DNA of 64,000 nt from Chersky-840 sp050011815 (GTDB taxonomy: Bacteria > Actinomycetota > Acidimicrobiia > Acidimicrobiales > UBA8190): NCBI GenBank assembly GCA_050011815.1, contig JBEKIJ010000015.1:1-64000 (forward strand), written 5' to 3'. Shown here piece after piece: positions 34,583 through 44,266 of this stretch. The notes below the pieces were generated by a model. It had not been told where the DNA came from. It made no database searches and saw only the letters and a list, made by a program, of their open reading frames with translations. The number at the start of each line of letters is the position of its first letter. Position 1 is the first letter of the stretch. The translations under genes were made by a program, and so were the position numbers.

Positions 34583-36571
34583 ATGGATTGCAAGCGGAGG
34601 GTAATGCCCACAGCGCCAACGCCGGCATTGCCAGCGCTATCCAGTGACAGGCCGGCCGAGTCGGTAGCGCAGCTCGACGCACCGACCCCGGGCACATCCA
34701 ATCACCACACACCCCTCAGCCCGACGCTCCTGGCCTATGCCATGGCTCCGGTGGCGCTCGTCATCCTGTTGGCATTCCGGCACTGGAACGTCGTGGCCAG
34801 AGAACCGATCTGGCTCTATGTCGTCGTTCTCGTCGTCCCGATGTTGTGCAGCTTGGGGGCCAACCGCTGGTATGCAAGCAATGCCACGGTGCCACGCTTG
34901 CATCTCCGGGTGGCCGCCGCGACCACCTCTGTCACCGTGGTGATCTTCCTCAGTGGCTGGGGACCGGTGGCCGTGGGCGCCTACGCCATCATCGCCGTCG
35001 AGTCCATCGCCCGTTGCGGGTCGAGGGCCTGGCGGGTGGTGGCGCTGTGGACGGTCATCGGCATCGCCTGTGGTCAGATCGCCATCGGCGTCGGGTGGGC
35101 CCCCTCGTTCCTCCCGCTGTGGCAGGCCCAGAGCGTGGCCGCCCTCGGCGTCGTCGTGAGCCTGTTCGTGATCCGGATGGTGGGCGCCACCGGCCTGCAG
35201 AAGGAGCTCGCCGAGGCGAAGCTGGCCGACCAGGCCCTGCACGACTCTCTGACGGGGCTCCCCAACCGCCTGTTGCTGATGGATCGCCTCCGCCACGGCA
35301 TCGCCCGGGCCCGGCGGGCCCGGAGCGCCTTTCCGGTCGTGATGTTCTTGGACCTGGACCGCTTCAAGCTGGTGAACGACAGCTCCGGCCACAGCACCGG
35401 GGACGCCGTCCTGGTGGAGGTGGCCGAGCGGCTCACCGCCGTGCTTCGAGAGTCCGACACGCTGGCCCGATTCGGCGGGGACGAGTTCGTGGTGGTCTGC
35501 GACGAACTCACCGATCGCGACCTCGTGCTGGCCTTCGCCCAACGGATCATGGACGTCTTCGCCGTTCCCTTCCACGTCGCCAACAAATCCTTCCAGCTCG
35601 GAGCCAGCATCGGGGTGGCAGTACTGGATGAGGACGATCTCAGCCTCGAGGGCTTGTTGAGTGACGCCGACTCCGCCATGTATTTCGCCAAGACATGCGG
35701 TGGACAAGGCAAGATCCAGATCTTCGACAAGGCCATCAGGGCCATGGCCCGCCAACGCACCACCACCGAGTCCGATCTCGGATACGCGCTCGAGCATTCC
35801 GAGCTCGTCGTCTACTACCAACCGATCGTGGAGACCTCGACCGGGCATGTCGTGGGGGTGGAAGCTCTCCTGCGATGGCAACATCCGACCCGTGGACTCC
35901 TGATGCCCGCCGCCTTCCTCGACCTGGCCGAGCAGACCGGGCTGATCGTGCCCATCGGCGAATGGGTTCTCTCCCAGGCATGCGAGAGCGTCCAGGGGTG
36001 GAATGCCCGCCGGGCGCCCGACGAGCAACTGGCGCTGAGCGTGAACCTCTCGGCTCGGCAACTGGCCGAGCCCGACTTGAGCAAGAGGATCAAAGCGATC
36101 GTCGACCGCGCCCGGGTCAATCCGGGCTCTCTGCGCCTGTCACTCGAAGTGACCGAGACCCTCCTTCCTGTGGACCAGGGAGCGGCCACCCGTTGCCTGG
36201 CCAGCCTCCACGAGCTCGGCATCCAACTGGCCATCGACGACTTCGGCACCGGGTATGCGTCGCTGAGCTATGTCATGGACCTGCCCATCGCCGTGGTGAA
36301 GATCGACCAATCCTTCGTGGCCCGGATCGGCCATGACCCACGGGGCGAAGCCGTCGTGAACGCCGTGATCCAGCTCGCCCACACCCTCGGAGTGCGAGTC
36401 GTCGCCGAGGGCGTCGAGGACGGCCTGCAACTCGACTTCTTGTCGGCGGCATCATGCGACTACTGCCAGGGATTCCTCTTCAGTCGGCCCCAGCCCGCCA
36501 CGGCCAACGGGCCGGTGGCGCGACTGATCCCTCAGGTCCTGGCCGGTGACGTCGAACATGTCGCCCGATGA
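34583..36571 (+). CDS. Membrane GGDEF-EAL protein, cyclic-di-GMP turnover (662 aa)
   Basis: Six hydrophobic helices span about residues 45-215, followed by a GGDEF domain (DSLTGLPNRLLLMDRL, FLDLDRFKLVNDSSGHSTGD, FGGDEFVVV) and an EAL domain (GVEALLRWQHPTRGLLMP, VNLSARQL, DDFGTGYASLSYV, KIDQSFVARIG). Both active-site signatures look complete, so it may make and break c-di-GMP under control of the membrane domain. ATG 34583 is the first start, and ATG 34604 has a stronger GGAGG. It stands alone. A second family member at 47867 is broken. Confidence 0.92.
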   Translation: MDCKRRVMPTAPTPALPALSSDRPAESVAQLDAPTPGTSNHHTPLSPTLLAYAMAPVALVILLAFRHWNVVAREPIWLYVVVLVVPMLCSLGANRWYASNATVPRLHLRVAAATTSVTVVIFLSGWGPVAVGAYAIIAVESIARCGSRAWRVVALWTVIGIACGQIAIGVGWAPSFLPLWQAQSVAALGVVVSLFVIRMVGATGLQKELAEAKLADQALHDSLTGLPNRLLLMDRLRHGIARARRARSAFPVVMFLDLDRFKLVNDSSGHSTGDAVLVEVAERLTAVLRESDTLARFGGDEFVVVCDELTDRDLVLAFAQRIMDVFAVPFHVANKSFQLGASIGVAVLDEDDLSLEGLLSDADSAMYFAKTCGGQGKIQIFDKAIRAMARQRTTTESDLGYALEHSELVVYYQPIVETSTGHVVGVEALLRWQHPTRGLLMPAAFLDLAEQTGLIVPIGEWVLSQACESVQGWNARRAPDEQLALSVNLSARQLAEPDLSKRIKAIVDRARVNPGSLRLSLEVTETLLPVDQGAATRCLASLHELGIQLAIDDFGTGYASLSYVMDLPIAVVKIDQSFVARIGHDPRGEAVVNAVIQLAHTLGVRVVAEGVEDGLQLDFLSAASCDYCQGFLFSRPQPATANGPVARLIPQVLAGDVEHVAR

Positions 36572-36657
36572 GCGGGCGCGACGTCGGCTGAACCCGGTGG
36601 GCGCATCGAGACCGCACGCCACCCCCGGTCTCTGAAGCACATCGCCCCTGAGGCGCG

Positions 36658-37632
36658 TCACGAACCGCCGGTACCGAGGGGAGCGGTCAGACAGTCTCGC
36701 AAGAACGAGTAGATCCGCTGCACGGCGATCCGTCCCATCGTGGTGGGCGAACCCTCGATGCCGTGGGGGCCTTCGGGGTACACCGCCAGCTCGACCGCGT
36801 TGCCCGCTGCGGCCAACCGGGCGGCGAGGAACAGTGAGTCGTCGAGGAGCCAGTCGGCGGTCCCGACGGTCAGAAGGCTCGGTGGCAGGTCGTGGAGGCG
36901 GGCCCACAGAGGGGAGATGGCGGGATCCCGGGCCTGCTCCTCGGAGCGGCCCGGCAGGTAGTGGCGCCGGTTGGCGCCGTCACCGGTGGCGTAGGGGACC
37001 TTTCCGACCTGCTGGACGGTGCTCGGGGTACCACCCAGGTCGTAGCCCCCGTAGCAGAGGTCGATGCCGAGGAAGGGGGGCGGGGCGCCGAGCCGGTCTC
37101 GAAGTCGGATCATGGTCAAGATGGCGAGGTAGGCACCGGCGGACTCACCCCCGACGAGCAGCTTGGTGGTGCCGAACTCGGCACCGGCCTGCTCGAGCAA
37201 CCACAGTGCCGCCGCTTGGCAATCATCAGGACCGGCCGGAAAGGGGTCCTCGGGGGCGAGCCGGTAGTCGACGCTCACGACGGCAACGTTGCAGGCCTGG
37301 GCGAGCGGCCAACTGCGCCCGTCCATTGCCGCCGCCGAACCCAGGGTCATCCCCCCGCCGTGGAAATGGAGATAGACGCCCTCGACCCGCTCGGGACGGA
37401 GCACACGGATGGAGATCGGGCCGGCGGGGCCAGGGACGTGGCGTTCTTCGGGGAAGTCGAGCGACGTCATCCCGAACAGCCCACCGGGCTCCATGGCGTC
37501 GCGGAGCCAGCGAAGCCCTTCGACCGTCGTGGTGTCGATGCCCGACATCGCCGCGGTGGTCTTCATGAGCTTGGCGTTGTAGGCCCGCTGTTCCTCGACA
37601 TGGGCGAGCAGGGCGGAATCGAACAAGGCCAC
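36658..37632 (-). CDS. Alpha/beta hydrolase, hormone-sensitive-lipase type (324 aa)
   Basis: HSL-family esterase. HFHGGGMTLGS supplies the oxyanion hole, GGESAGAYLAI the nucleophile Ser, DWLLDDSLFLA the acid and YPEGPHGIEG the His. Residues VAVVSVDYRLAPEDPFPAGP precede the nucleophile, as usual. GTG 37632 begins it. Likely hydrolyses short acyl esters. It is divergent from the VOC gene at 37833. Confidence 0.9.
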   Translation of the reverse strand: MALFDSALLAHVEEQRAYNAKLMKTTAAMSGIDTTTVEGLRWLRDAMEPGGLFGMTSLDFPEERHVPGPAGPISIRVLRPERVEGVYLHFHGGGMTLGSAAAMDGRSWPLAQACNVAVVSVDYRLAPEDPFPAGPDDCQAAALWLLEQAGAEFGTTKLLVGGESAGAYLAILTMIRLRDRLGAPPPFLGIDLCYGGYDLGGTPSTVQQVGKVPYATGDGANRRHYLPGRSEEQARDPAISPLWARLHDLPPSLLTVGTADWLLDDSLFLAARLAAAGNAVELAVYPEGPHGIEGSPTTMGRIAVQRIYSFLRDCLTAPLGTGGS

Positions 37633-37832
37633 GCCCCGATGCTACGCCGGGACGAATCGACACACCTGGTGGGCGTCACCTCCATCCACCGGTGGCGAGG
37701 TCGGCTCGACGCCACCACGCCATCGTGGCCGGGCACCCGCCGAGATTGACACGTACCGACGAGCCTCCAAGACTCGGCGTCGTATCGAAGCCGGTATCAG
37801 AACCCAACCCGATCCGACAGAGGGGCGCTGCC

Positions 37833-38237
37833 ATGGACTGGAAGCTCGAGCTCATCGTCGTCCCGGTCGCCGATGTGGACCGAGCCAAGGCCTTCTATGT
37901 GGACAATGTGGGCTTTGACCTCCACGTCGACCACCAGCAAGGGGATTTTCGCGTCGTGCAGCTCACCCCACGGGGCTCGGCCTGCTCGATCGCCATCATG
38001 GCCAACGCCGACGGCGCGGGCTCGGTCCATGGACTGCATCTCGTCGTCTCCGACATCGACGCGGCACGAGCCGAGCTCGACCGGCGCGGCGCGAGCCCGA
38101 GCGAGGTCTTCCACTACTCGTCCGGTCGCCAAGAGCCGGGGCCGGATCCGGACCGAGGCGACTACAACTCGTTCTGCTCATTTTGCGACCCCGACGGCAA
38201 CACCTGGCTCGTCCAGGAAGTGGTGGGAGCCGGTTGA
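37833..38237 (+). CDS. VOC/glyoxalase-family protein (134 aa)
   Basis: Single VOC unit made of two beta-alpha-beta-beta-beta modules: LIVVPVADVDRAKAFYVDNV and, later, LHLVVSDIDAARAELDRRG with FCDPDGNTWLVQEV. The first module ends in SIAIMANADGAG. ATG 37833 is used; the frame extends to 37692. Could be a dioxygenase, glyoxalase or binding protein; metal ligands are not certain. Function unassigned. Confidence 0.8.
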   Translation: MDWKLELIVVPVADVDRAKAFYVDNVGFDLHVDHQQGDFRVVQLTPRGSACSIAIMANADGAGSVHGLHLVVSDIDAARAELDRRGASPSEVFHYSSGRQEPGPDPDRGDYNSFCSFCDPDGNTWLVQEVVGAG

Positions 38238-39271
38238 CCCTCGCCCATCGGCGTCCGGGTCCCGGGACGACACCGAGCCCAGGCACCGAACCCTCGGCCC
38301 GTAGGCCTGAGGCCACGGTGCGTCCGCCGCGTCGGACCACGCTCGCCCTCGACGCTTCCTCGAGCACGACCTGCCGTTGTCCTCTACTGGTCCCCTTCGC
38401 CGTCTGTCACGCTGGAAGTGTCCTGCCCCCCGAAGGAGCGGCACGGGGGGTAACGCTCCCTTCGGGGGTAGGCAATCTCACGCGCAGACAGGACGTGGGA
38501 GAAGCCTGAGACCCTCTCCGACACGCGGCGTCACGACATGCACCATGCAACGATGTGACGGGAGCGCCAGGGAAACACCGCTTGACCTTCGAGTTCTGGC
38601 TCGGCTCGGGTCGCGCTTGCGGTGCATCGCTTTACGTGGAACGATCACCCAGAGCCGGAGTGGGACCAGATCGGGTGCCCACGGCATGTTGCCCCAGACC
38701 TTGGCGACGCCATCTCAGAGCATCGTGAAGTGCGGCTAGGCGGAAGGGGCTACGCAGTGTCTTCGTCGTGGGTGTGTGTCGCCCCCTGTCTCTCGTCATC
38801 ACACCGGCCTCCCGGTCTTTGTCGTCCGCAACGCAAGTCGTGACCAACAGTTCTCCGGTTCCTTTCCGCACTCGGCTGATCGCGCCATTGCCCCCCGTTC
38901 TGGCGCAGGTCTCGAGGCGGAAAGGGACCGGACCCTCTCGGGCGCTCCCCCGTCCCCGCGCTCGTGAACCCATCTCTGTGCGCTACTCGCCCGGGCTCCG
39001 GGGCCACGCCGGCTCGCCTTGAGCCGCCTCACCTCAGTGCCTAGCATTTGGTGGTCTCATGGTGCCCGGGTGCTTGCTCGACGAGTTCGACGGTCTCGCC
39101 CTCGGGCATCGGGAGGTTGACGGGGCCGGGGGGCGAGACGGCGAAGAGCCGTCCTGGCCGAGTCGGCGATGCGCAGCGCGCACGGGGGAACAGCGATGGG
39201 GAGATCTCCAGCGGTGATCGGTGACCCGGCGCTCACCTGGCGATGGGCACGGGCTGATCGGTGGGCCCGTG
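38238..39271. other. ~1.03-kb stretch without a recognisable gene
   Basis: Many overlapping frames are open but none has a domain, a good ribosome-binding site or a plausible codon pattern. A bulged inverted repeat is present at 38427-38468. The stretch may hold decayed genes or a noncoding RNA; I cannot tell. Confidence 0.5.
38427..38468. repeat. Imperfect hairpin in the gene-free stretch
   Basis: CCCCCGAAGGAGCG (38427-38440) and CGCTCCCTTCGGGGG (38454-38468) pair with a single bulge, around a 13-nt loop. It could be a terminator or part of a structured RNA. Confidence 0.45.
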
Positions 39272-39757
39272 ATGAGTGACACCGGCGTTCCCCGAGATGA
39301 GCCGCCCCTCTTGCAGTGGGAGCCGCCTCCTGCTCCCCGGGGGAAGAACCGCCGGACGCAACTCCTGACGCTCATCGGCTTCGTGGTGCTCCTCGCCATC
39401 GGGATCTCGATCGCCTTCGCCTCCTCTCACACGAGCGCCGGAACGTTCAACGGGCCCGTGGGATCCAATCCGAGTGGACCGGGATTCACCTCGAACTCGG
39501 GCAACTCCGGGAACACGGGCACGGGAAACTCCGGAGCCGGCGGCGGTGGTGTCGGCAATACGGGAGCGGGAAACACCGGAGGGGGCAATGCCGGAGCGGG
39601 GAACACCGGGGCCGGATCGGCGGCGACAGGTGGCGCCGGCCTGGGCAACACCGGGGTGGGCAACACCGGGGTGGGTAGCCCGGGAGCGGGGAATGCCGGA
39701 CTGGGCAACACCGGCAGCGGTGGTGGCGCGGCGAGCGCGGCCGCCACGGGGAACTGA
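39272..39757 (+). CDS. Membrane protein with Gly/Asn-rich GNTG repeats (161 aa)
   Basis: A Pro-rich cytoplasmic N-terminus (EPPLLQWEPPPAPRGKNRR) leads to one transmembrane helix (LLTLIGFVVLLAIGISIAFA), then ~100 residues of Gly/Asn/Thr/Ala repeats (GNTGAGNTGGGNAGAGNTG). The repeat resembles mycobacterial PPE-MPTR pentapeptides but is not attached to a PPE domain. ATG 39272 is chosen after GGTGGG; GTG 39269 is an alternative. Role unknown; such tails may be extracellular linkers or surface material. Confidence 0.75.
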   Translation: MSDTGVPRDEPPLLQWEPPPAPRGKNRRTQLLTLIGFVVLLAIGISIAFASSHTSAGTFNGPVGSNPSGPGFTSNSGNSGNTGTGNSGAGGGGVGNTGAGNTGGGNAGAGNTGAGSAATGGAGLGNTGVGNTGVGSPGAGNAGLGNTGSGGGAASAAATGN

Positions 39758-39843
39758 GGCTCGTCCCCGCACCGCCGGTCGGACTCGATGCACCGCGCCT
39801 GCGCAGGACGATCGGGACTCTCGAGCCATCGCCTTGCTCGGCC

Positions 39844-41028
39844 TCAGCCCAGCCGCAGAGTCTCCAGCGGCTCGAGGCGTGCAGCCTTGATCGAGGGGTA
39901 CAACCCGGCAGCCACCGACACGAACAGTGCGAGGCCCATCCAGATGGGGATGTCGCCGTAGGCGATCACGGTGACCCAGTGCGCGATGGCCGAGGCGCCA
40001 TAGACGACCCCGATCCCGATCACCGCACCCAACATCCCACCGAGCACTCCCACGAACAGCGATTCGAGGAGGAACTGCCCACCGATCTTCGAACGGCTGT
40101 GACCCACGGCCCGACGGATTCCGATCTCCGCCGAACGTTGGATGACGGAGATCGACATGACGTTGGCGATCCCGATCCCACCCACGGTCAACGCCAGCAG
40201 TCCGGCGAGCAACGCGACCTCCTGGAGGGTCTTGTTCGCCTGTGCTTGCGCTTGAAGGACATCACTCGGGATCTTGGTCGAAACCTGATCGGACCCACCG
40301 AGGCTGATGGCGGTCGGAATGGCATTCGCCGTGGCCTGGGTCGTCCCGGGCGCGGCCCGGACATACACCTCGTTGGGCCGGCCATTCGTCCCCAGAATAT
40401 GGTCGGCCGCCCACTGGGTCACGAATGCCGCGTTGTCGAGGTCGGGATCCAACGCCACGGATCCGAGCACGCCCACGACGCCGAAATTGGTGCCGTTGAG
40501 CAGGATCGTCCGGACTTCGCCCGGCAGATAGCCGTACTGCTTGGCGATCCCGGCCCCGAGCACCACCGACCGCAAATGCAACTGATTGTCACTGTGATTC
40601 AACCAGCGCCCGTCCAGTAGTGGCACCTCGAGCACAGAGGGAAGGTTGTCGTCGGCGGCCCGCACCGGAACAGGGAAGGCCTGGTAATAGCTGCTGGCGC
40701 CCTGGATGGGTAGCGAGATGACTCCCGAGAGATTCGTCGTGGCGGCCGCACCCGTCACGGTCGAGACATTCTCGAGCCGTTGCACGACGTTGCTCGGAAA
40801 TGTCGGATTCTGCGATCCGAAGGTCCCACCGGCCTGGGCGATGATCAGATTGGTCCCGAGCTGGTTGAGCTGCGCCTGGAGCGCGCCCTTGGCGCTCTCG
40901 GTCAACCCCACCGCACTGACCATGGCGGCGACGCCGATCACCGGACCGAGCATGATCAGCAACGTTCGAATCTTGCGGGCCTTGAGTCCCGCCCAAGCGA
41001 CACCGACGAGGTCGCGCACCTCGTTCAT
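39844..41028 (-). CDS. MacB/FtsX-family ABC permease (394 aa)
   Basis: Four-helix MacB-type permease: N-terminal helix IRTLLIMLGPVIGVAAMVSA, a large extracytoplasmic domain (~residues 50-270), then a C-terminal FtsX domain with VALLAGLLALTVGGIGIANV, LFVGVLGGMLGAVIGIGVVY and LALFVSVAAGLYPSIKAARL. It overlaps the ATPase stop by 4 bp (ATGA), so it is coupled to it. Last gene of the adaptor operon. In the MacB system this protein transmits ATP hydrolysis mechanically to extracytoplasmic partners. Confidence 0.9.
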   Translation of the reverse strand: MNEVRDLVGVAWAGLKARKIRTLLIMLGPVIGVAAMVSAVGLTESAKGALQAQLNQLGTNLIIAQAGGTFGSQNPTFPSNVVQRLENVSTVTGAAATTNLSGVISLPIQGASSYYQAFPVPVRAADDNLPSVLEVPLLDGRWLNHSDNQLHLRSVVLGAGIAKQYGYLPGEVRTILLNGTNFGVVGVLGSVALDPDLDNAAFVTQWAADHILGTNGRPNEVYVRAAPGTTQATANAIPTAISLGGSDQVSTKIPSDVLQAQAQANKTLQEVALLAGLLALTVGGIGIANVMSISVIQRSAEIGIRRAVGHSRSKIGGQFLLESLFVGVLGGMLGAVIGIGVVYGASAIAHWVTVIAYGDIPIWMGLALFVSVAAGLYPSIKAARLEPLETLRLG

Positions 41029-41774
41029 TGCGCCACTTCCACCCGCCGCTGGTCGGACACGATGTGGCCGTCGCTCATCGATACCTTGCGTCGAGCCGTT
41101 GCCGCCACCGATTGGTCGTGGGTCACCATGACCACCGCACGCTCGGGCGATTCCAGGCTCCGGAAGATGTCGAGCACATTGGCGGCGTTGACAGAATCGA
41201 GAGCGCCGGTCGGTTCGTCAGCCAGGATGACGAGCGGATCGGTCACGATGGCGCGCGCCAGGGCCACCCGTTGCTGTTCTCCCCCCGACATCTGGACAGG
41301 TCGATGATCGCAGCGTTCAGCCAGCCCGAAACGGTCCAGGGCCCGGTAAGCCCGCTCACGACGCTCCCTGGGCCGCAAGTCCCGGTACAGCAACGCCGTC
41401 TCGACGTTGCCGATGGCAGTCAGATGGGGGATGAGATGGAACTGCTGGAACACGAACCCGATCGACTCGCCACGAAGCCTCGAGCGAGTGGGGTCATCCA
41501 GCGTGCTCACGTCCTGACCGGCGACCCGGATGGTCCCCGACGTCGGCAGATCGAGGATGCCGAGCAAACCGAGCATGGTGGATTTGCCCGATCCTGACGG
41601 CCCCACGATCGACATGAAATCGCCGGGGAAGATCTGTAGGGATACATCGCGTAGCGCGTAGACCTCGACCTCCTCCCCGTAGACCCTGGAGACCTGATCG
41701 AGCTCGAGGAGGGGCTGTCCGTCGCCGATCCGGGGGGCGCCGTACGGGAGGGTGTCCTGTGGCGTCGGGCTCAC
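41025..41774 (-). CDS. MacB/LolD-like ABC ATPase (249 aa)
   Basis: Walker A GPSGSGKSTM, the typical MacB signature MSGGEQQRVALARA, Walker B LILADEPTGALDSVN and the switch VVMVTHDQSVA. A short N-terminal extension (MSPTPQDTLPYGAPRIGD) precedes the domain. Starts overlap on both sides (ATGA at 41771-41774 and 41025-41028), linking adaptor, ATPase and permease into one translational unit. Powers the neighbouring permease and adaptor. Confidence 0.92.
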   Translation of the reverse strand: MSPTPQDTLPYGAPRIGDGQPLLELDQVSRVYGEEVEVYALRDVSLQIFPGDFMSIVGPSGSGKSTMLGLLGILDLPTSGTIRVAGQDVSTLDDPTRSRLRGESIGFVFQQFHLIPHLTAIGNVETALLYRDLRPRERRERAYRALDRFGLAERCDHRPVQMSGGEQQRVALARAIVTDPLVILADEPTGALDSVNAANVLDIFRSLESPERAVVMVTHDQSVAATARRKVSMSDGHIVSDQRRVEVAQ

Positions 41775-44266
41775 TGGGACTGATCGGCCCCGGCGATCAC
41801 CAGCTCACCAAGCTGCAAGCCCTTCGTGATCTGGATGTAGGAGCCCTCGGTGAGACCGGTCGTCACCGGCACCTCGGTCACTGACCCACCCTTGGCGAGG
41901 TCGATCACCCGGACGACGTCCACCCCTGATCCATTCTGCTTGACCGCCGCGATCGGGACCGTGAGGGCGTCGTTCACCTGCTGATCGACCACGTTGATCG
42001 ACACCTGTGAGCCGTCGGCGCCGGTCAGGTCCGACACCTCGATCTTGCCCTCGTAGACTTGCGAGGACCCGCCTGCTCCCCCGGAGCTGATGACGGTGGG
42101 GGTGGCGTCCAACTCGGTGATGGTTCCCGTCCCCTCGTTGGTCTCCCCGGCGATCTGGACGGTGCAGTGCTGGCCCAGCGCGAGTTTGCTCCGATCGGCA
42201 GCCGACGCCTGGAGGGTGACGGTCAGATCGGACTCGGTGAGCGAGAGCATGGCCTCGCCCGGTGCCACGGTTGCCCCTGCCTTGACGAAGACCTGGCCCA
42301 CCCGGATGGGCCATTGGCCCACGATCATGTCGGTGGGCTCGAAGGTGACGTTGGTCTCGAGGGATTGCAAGACGACCGTGACTTGCGTGTGCCCCGCCTG
42401 CAGCAGGGCGGTACCGACCAGAGGCACGTAGTTCTGTCCCGGTACTGCGGTGCCTTGCACGGTGAAGTTGACCGAGGTGTTCATGACAGGAGCCTGGTCC
42501 GCAGTGATCGTGAACGTGGCTGCGCCGCCCTGGGAGACCGTGGACATGTTCGATGTGATGTTGAGCGTGGGCAATACCGACGATGTGATCGTCACGGACA
42601 GGGTGTTCGGTGTCCCCGTGGTGTAGGACGCACTCGATGAGAGTGACACCGTGAGCACTCGATCCGACTCGACCACGTTGTTCGTCACCGTTGGGATGGC
42701 GACCACTGTCGACGTTTGACCTGCAGGGACCACGATGCTCCCACCGGGGACGGTGTAGTCGGTCCCTTGCGCCGCAGTGCCCCCGTACTTCAAGTCGATC
42801 GTCAGAGGAGTGCTCACCGCCTCACTCAGGCTGACGGTGACATCGTAGGGTTGGCCCTTTTGGAGGTAGGTGGTGGGAGAGCTGAGCGTGACGGTCGGCA
42901 GCGCCCCACTTCCCCCTATGGTGATAACGGTGGAGCCCTGAGTTCCCACGCTGTATGTCGACGGCGAGGCGGTCAGGGCCACCACGATGTACTTGCCAGA
43001 CTGGATGACATTGGTATTGAGCGTGTTGAACGTGACGGTAGCCGACGTGGTCCCGGCGCTCAGGGTCACCACGGGCTGCACCGGGTCGTAGTCGGTCCCG
43101 GCCACCGCACTTCCGCCGATGCTCAGCGCAACCTGGGTGTCCACCAGCGGCGCCTGGTCGGCAGTGATCGTGAGCGTTGCCGAGCCACCCGGCGAGACCG
43201 TCGTCCCCCCCGTGATCTGCAACGTGGGAACGTTGGAATTCTTGATCGTCGTCTGGGCGGAACTGGGATCTCCGACGGTATAGCCGGTTCCGCTGGCGAG
43301 AGAGAGGACGACGGTCGGAGCCTGTTCCACCGTAGTGTTCACACGGGTCTGCACCGGGACCGACACCGACGTCATGCCCGTGGGCAACACGACCGAGGTC
43401 GGTGGCGTCACGATGTCCCCCGAGCCCGCCGTCCCGCCCGACGTCAGGTTCACGGTGGTGTCGGTGGTCGGTGCCGACGACGCGCTGATCACGAAGGTGG
43501 CGGGCGCGCCCTGTGCCACGTCATCGTCGACCGATTGGATGGTGAGCACCGGCGTGGTCGTCCGAGGCGCCACGGCGGGTCGGAACGCCGTCAAGGTGCC
43601 GTGGACTTCCCCGCCCGAGCTGGACCGGGACGTCTGCGCCGGGGGTGGTCCGATCGTCAGGCCCGCTGAGTCCCCCGCACCCAGCTTGTAGCCCGAGCCC
43701 TGGGTGAGGGCCACGGTGACCGACTGTGGGGTCGCCGGAGTCGAGTTGGGGTAGTGGTGCTGGGCCTGCCACTGCGCCAGGGCGAACTGGGTCTGCTCGG
43801 TGTAGAGGTTGTTGATGGGACCCGGATAGTCGCCCGAAGCAGCCAGGATCTGCTTGAGCTGGAGCACATCCTCCCCCTGGTCGCCCGGGGCCAGGGACCG
43901 GAAGAACGGGACCGTCCCTTGCTCGGCCACGGCATCCCGGCCGTTGATGGCGAACATCACATCGCCGGCGTTCGTCGTGCTGCCATTGGTCGAATTCACG
44001 GCACTGACGATTCCCTGCGTGGCGGCGGTGACGTTCCGTATCTGCTTGCGGGCGAGCGTCCCGTTCAGAGCCACCGTGTCCTGCAGGGTCCGGGTCTGCA
44101 CCTTGGAGAAGATGATCACCGGTCCCTGGCTATTGGTACTGCTCCCCCCTGTCACCGCGTAGGCGATGCCACCCGCCGCCACCAGCACGACCAGGACGAT
44201 GCCACCGATGACCCGCTGGTTGCGCGACACGTTGAACCGTCCCGACGTGGCGCTACGAACTGCCAT
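41771..44266 (-). CDS. Membrane-fusion (adaptor) protein with peptidoglycan-binding and Calx-beta-like domains (831 aa)
   Basis: A signal anchor (VIGGIVLVVLVAAGGIAYAV, residues 19-38) is followed by the first adaptor half, a peptidoglycan-binding domain (LAPGDQGEDVLQLKQILA with TQFALAQWQAQ, ~122-172), and four Calx-beta-like repeats (~239-345, 347-452, 456-563, 566-640; each with a TxDY or NY turn and V-x-I/L strands). The second adaptor half is IRVGQVFVKAGATVAPGEAM and a beta barrel to the C-terminus. Ordinary HlyD/MacA adaptors are ~350-450 residues and lack the Calx-beta part. It overlaps the upstream lipoprotein (14 bp) and downstream ATPase (4 bp). Confidence 0.85.
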   Translation of the reverse strand: MAVRSATSGRFNVSRNQRVIGGIVLVVLVAAGGIAYAVTGGSSTNSQGPVIIFSKVQTRTLQDTVALNGTLARKQIRNVTAATQGIVSAVNSTNGSTTNAGDVMFAINGRDAVAEQGTVPFFRSLAPGDQGEDVLQLKQILAASGDYPGPINNLYTEQTQFALAQWQAQHHYPNSTPATPQSVTVALTQGSGYKLGAGDSAGLTIGPPPAQTSRSSSGGEVHGTLTAFRPAVAPRTTTPVLTIQSVDDDVAQGAPATFVISASSAPTTDTTVNLTSGGTAGSGDIVTPPTSVVLPTGMTSVSVPVQTRVNTTVEQAPTVVLSLASGTGYTVGDPSSAQTTIKNSNVPTLQITGGTTVSPGGSATLTITADQAPLVDTQVALSIGGSAVAGTDYDPVQPVVTLSAGTTSATVTFNTLNTNVIQSGKYIVVALTASPSTYSVGTQGSTVITIGGSGALPTVTLSSPTTYLQKGQPYDVTVSLSEAVSTPLTIDLKYGGTAAQGTDYTVPGGSIVVPAGQTSTVVAIPTVTNNVVESDRVLTVSLSSSASYTTGTPNTLSVTITSSVLPTLNITSNMSTVSQGGAATFTITADQAPVMNTSVNFTVQGTAVPGQNYVPLVGTALLQAGHTQVTVVLQSLETNVTFEPTDMIVGQWPIRVGQVFVKAGATVAPGEAMLSLTESDLTVTLQASAADRSKLALGQHCTVQIAGETNEGTGTITELDATPTVISSGGAGGSSQVYEGKIEVSDLTGADGSQVSINVVDQQVNDALTVPIAAVKQNGSGVDVVRVIDLAKGGSVTEVPVTTGLTEGSYIQITKGLQLGELVIAGADQSQ

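Noticed and set aside
39034..39399. 121-codon minus-strand frame over the start of the GNTG-repeat gene
   Set aside because: No domain or signal; antisense to a gene with a clear membrane helix and repeats.
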